Below, piece by piece: positions 61,690-64,000 of a DNA stretch of 64,000 nt. The translations under genes and the position numbers were made by a program. The stretch comes from Psoroptes ovis (taxonomy: Eukaryota > Arthropoda > Arachnida > Sarcoptiformes > Psoroptidae): contig PQWQ01000016.1 in assembly GCA_002943765.1 (NCBI GenBank), forward strand, positions 1,178,001 through 1,242,000. Direction: 5' to 3'. Position 1 is the stretch's first letter. Each line of letters opens with the position of its first letter. Under the pieces are notes generated by a model, which was not told the origin of the DNA, made no database searches, and was given only the letters and a program-made list of their open reading frames with translations.

Positions 61690-63932
61690 TCATTTCCATG
61701 TGACATTATAACCATTCCAAATTGGACTAGGAGCTAAATAAATACGATAACCATGATACATGAAACCAACTGTTCCCTGATAGCCAGTACGTGGAACGCC
61801 CGACTTATTTAAAAAAAAAAAAAAAGAAAAAAGATTGCAATTGATCAATGAATAATAATGATTGAAAACAATCAATTAAAATCACCTTGAAATCGTCCAT
61901 TAAGCCAAACAGCTTGGCAGCTTTCTTGAATTGATCTCTGGTATCATATTGTATACGTATGGAATATTTGTTGGCCAATAAAGTGGATGATTTTGTTTGA
62001 TTGTCATTGTTGACATGATGATCATCATGCACATTGATTGATGATTGTCTATCATCATTCAATTTTGGCAAACTTTTAACATCATATAATGATAATAAAC
62101 GGCTATTATAAACTTGTTTTATAAATTCAACATCATAATTTTCCTATCATATTTTAAATGTAAGAATAACATTCAATTAATTATTTTTAATTAATCACAG
62201 TGTCAACAACATACCTTTAATAAATAGGATAAATTCATTTTAGTGAAAGGCACATATTTATCATTGAGATGTATGAACTTTAAATGTTTCTCGAAAAATA
62301 AACCACTAAAAGCATTATGAGTAAAAAGAGAAAAATGTCAAATTAAATTTTTTCTGCTATAATCATCTTAACAAATGTTTGATATAATTTCATTTACTTA
62401 GAAACACCTTTTTTGCCAAACGTACTGGTACGAGAAATTTCTGGTCGTATACAGGCACGATTTCTACGCTGTTCCGGTTGACGAATCCAATCGTCCCAGA
62501 AACTGTCAATTAATAGAGAGTGAATGGAAATAATGATTTTATTATTTTTCAAAATTGGTTCAAATATATCAATTTGAATTACGCTTTGGGCCATTTATGT
62601 TGAAATTCAAGCCATAAATCTTTGGTCAACATCCAACCGAGGCCAGGAAAAAAATCCGAACGATATAATTTAGCTGTGAAAATGTAATTTTTGAGAGAGG
62701 AGAATTAATGAATGAAAAAAATGGTGATAAAAATGATGGCATGACATACCTGGATCATTTTCAATAAGTGAACGTTTACCATTATCATTCCATGCTGAGA
62801 TGCAATAAAGGCTTGGATCGGAATGTAATAATGGATACAATGCGAGAAAATATTCAAAAAAATCAGGTGCTATATCGAGATCATCTTCAACAATCAAAAC
62901 AGTATCATAATTCAATTGATTGAATGTATAATTCAATGCCCAACCATAATGTCGACTGATTTTATAATAACCTTTAAATTTTTTTTGATTTTTGCCTTTC
63001 AATATGATATCCGATTGATCTGGTTGCTGTATGAATGTCAATCGATTACCATATGATTCGATTATTTGACGAGTTTTTTCATGATTACAATCTTGACTGA
63101 CTACGATCGGAAATATTTGCGAATTGTTACGATATTTAAATAATTGATCTAAATTTCTTTTGACTGTTATTCTATTGCACGCAAATAATAATACACAAAT
63201 TACTGGCTCCTAAATTAGATCCACCATATCAAATTGGTTGACAATTAGTATTTTCGCATTTAAAAGATAGAGAGTACATACTTGTTTGACAGGTGGATTC
63301 AACAATGACTGGATCAATGTTTTATTATTGATAATATCAATTATTGTTTTGTTCATTATGTTTGATAATTTATTTATATTATTGAGCAAACGTAACATTA
63401 TTTCATTTGTTTTAGTTTGTTCATTGAGATCAATTTCTAGATGTTCGATTTTATTCGATATTAAATCAAAATTAATTGAATTCGCTGTTGTCGTCGTCTC
63501 TATTGAATTGTTATTGTCAATTTGATCACTATTTGAATGATTCAGCTCAATCATTTTTCCACCATACTCAATATTGGCACTGTTCACACCGGATTTGACA
63601 GCCAAATTGACATTTATATTTTGACTATTTTGATCATGTTTTGATTGCTTTCTACTGTTGAATGATATGAATGACAAAAATTGATCATTATCGCCATTCA
63701 TTTTGGAATTATTTGCATTTAAATTATCACTTTTACCACGTATAAACCATGGTAATGCCTATTGTATTGTTGATATGATAAACAAATTAAATCATAGTTC
63801 AAATCAAATACAAATACAACTTACAGATTTTAACAATTGTGATTGTGGTTTATGTACAAATAGATATAATTGTATCGTACACCAGCACATGAATAATAAT
63901 GTGCCCATCAGCAAAATTTTCTTCTTACGCAT
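61690..63932 (-). CDS. MGAT1: Alpha-1,3-mannosyl-glycoprotein 2-beta-N-acetylglucosaminyltransferase (GnT-I)
   Basis: Eight exons on the minus strand: 63932-63825, 63758-63282, 63209-62750, 62673-62583, 62502-62398, 62305-62215, 62143-61886 and 61803-61690 (567 residues, frame kept). It is a Golgi type II protein: MRKKK, then a membrane anchor (ILLMGTLLFMCWCTIQLYLF), a poorly conserved stem of about 150 residues, then the catalytic domain. Conserved blocks are VICVLLFACNRITV, FPIVVSQDCNHE, GYYKISRHYGWAL, the metal-binding EDD in VLIVEDDLDIAPDFFEYF, SAWNDNGK, FFPGLGWM, FWDDWIRQPEQRRNRACIRP, TFGKKGVS and HLKFIHLN. The enzyme adds GlcNAc to Man5GlcNAc2, opening hybrid and complex N-glycan synthesis. 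The stem is longer than in vertebrates, and an Asn/Asp-rich insert lies between the last two catalytic blocks. The gene is convergent with ROCK. Confidence 0.96.
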
Positions 63933-64000
63933 TGCATAATATTTTAATTATGTATCTAATTCTATATTTTCAATCAATTTATTCATTTTTGAAATAAAAA

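Noticed and set aside
1..64000. tRNA or rRNA genes
   Set aside because: No cloverleaf with the usual GC-paired arms or TTC box was recognised by eye. A covariance-model search would be needed to exclude a diverged one.

Overview
The window is nuclear DNA of a eukaryote. It is very AT-rich and saturated with microsatellites and A/T runs. Genes are compact, with most introns about 50-100 bp. The gene content is animal and arthropod: a Sidestep-type immunoglobulin receptor, a Phox2 homeobox gene, an animal heme peroxidase, ROCK and GnT-I. The base composition, short introns and Asn/Gln/Ser-rich inserts in conserved proteins fit a small arthropod genome. My best guess is an astigmatid mite, inferred from overall character and not from a database match.

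Layout. 1-3578 (+): the 3' part of a sidestep-like cell-surface receptor. 3579-9204: gene-free and rich in short palindromic elements. 9205-15977 (+): a five-exon Phox2-type homeobox gene with a 3.5 kb intron inside the homeobox. 15978-20003: gene-free. 20004-23044 (+): three small housekeeping genes in a row, CMC1 (cytochrome oxidase assembly), MED21 (Mediator) and TRAPPC1 (vesicle tethering). 23955-31573 (-): a secreted heme peroxidase. Its signal-peptide/propeptide exon appears to lie 4.8 kb upstream of the catalytic exons. 31574-42447: an 11 kb gene desert packed with palindromic elements. 42448-44813 (-): PIGQ (GPI-anchor synthesis). 46833-49309 (+): glucose-6-phosphate dehydrogenase with a long low-complexity N-terminus. 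49339-50509 (-): TMEM177-like, convergent with G6PD. 52064-53419 (-): a protein resembling the N-terminal half of Integrator subunit 5. 55284-60750 (+): Rho kinase (ROCK). 61690-63932 (-): N-acetylglucosaminyltransferase I (MGAT1).

The genes do not form one pathway; this is an ordinary animal gene neighbourhood. PIGQ and MGAT1 act in ER/Golgi glycosylation, and CMC1 and TMEM177 both relate to cytochrome oxidase assembly, but I read these as coincidence. The most striking non-genic feature is a family of about 26 near-perfect palindromes of roughly 85 bp. Their ends resemble mariner/Tc1 terminal repeats and they insert at TA. They come in two end types with an exchangeable, invertible loop. 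A second, AT-richer inverted-repeat family has three copies.

Exon coordinates were read by eye. Every multi-exon model given keeps one reading frame across all its junctions, but no transcript evidence is available.
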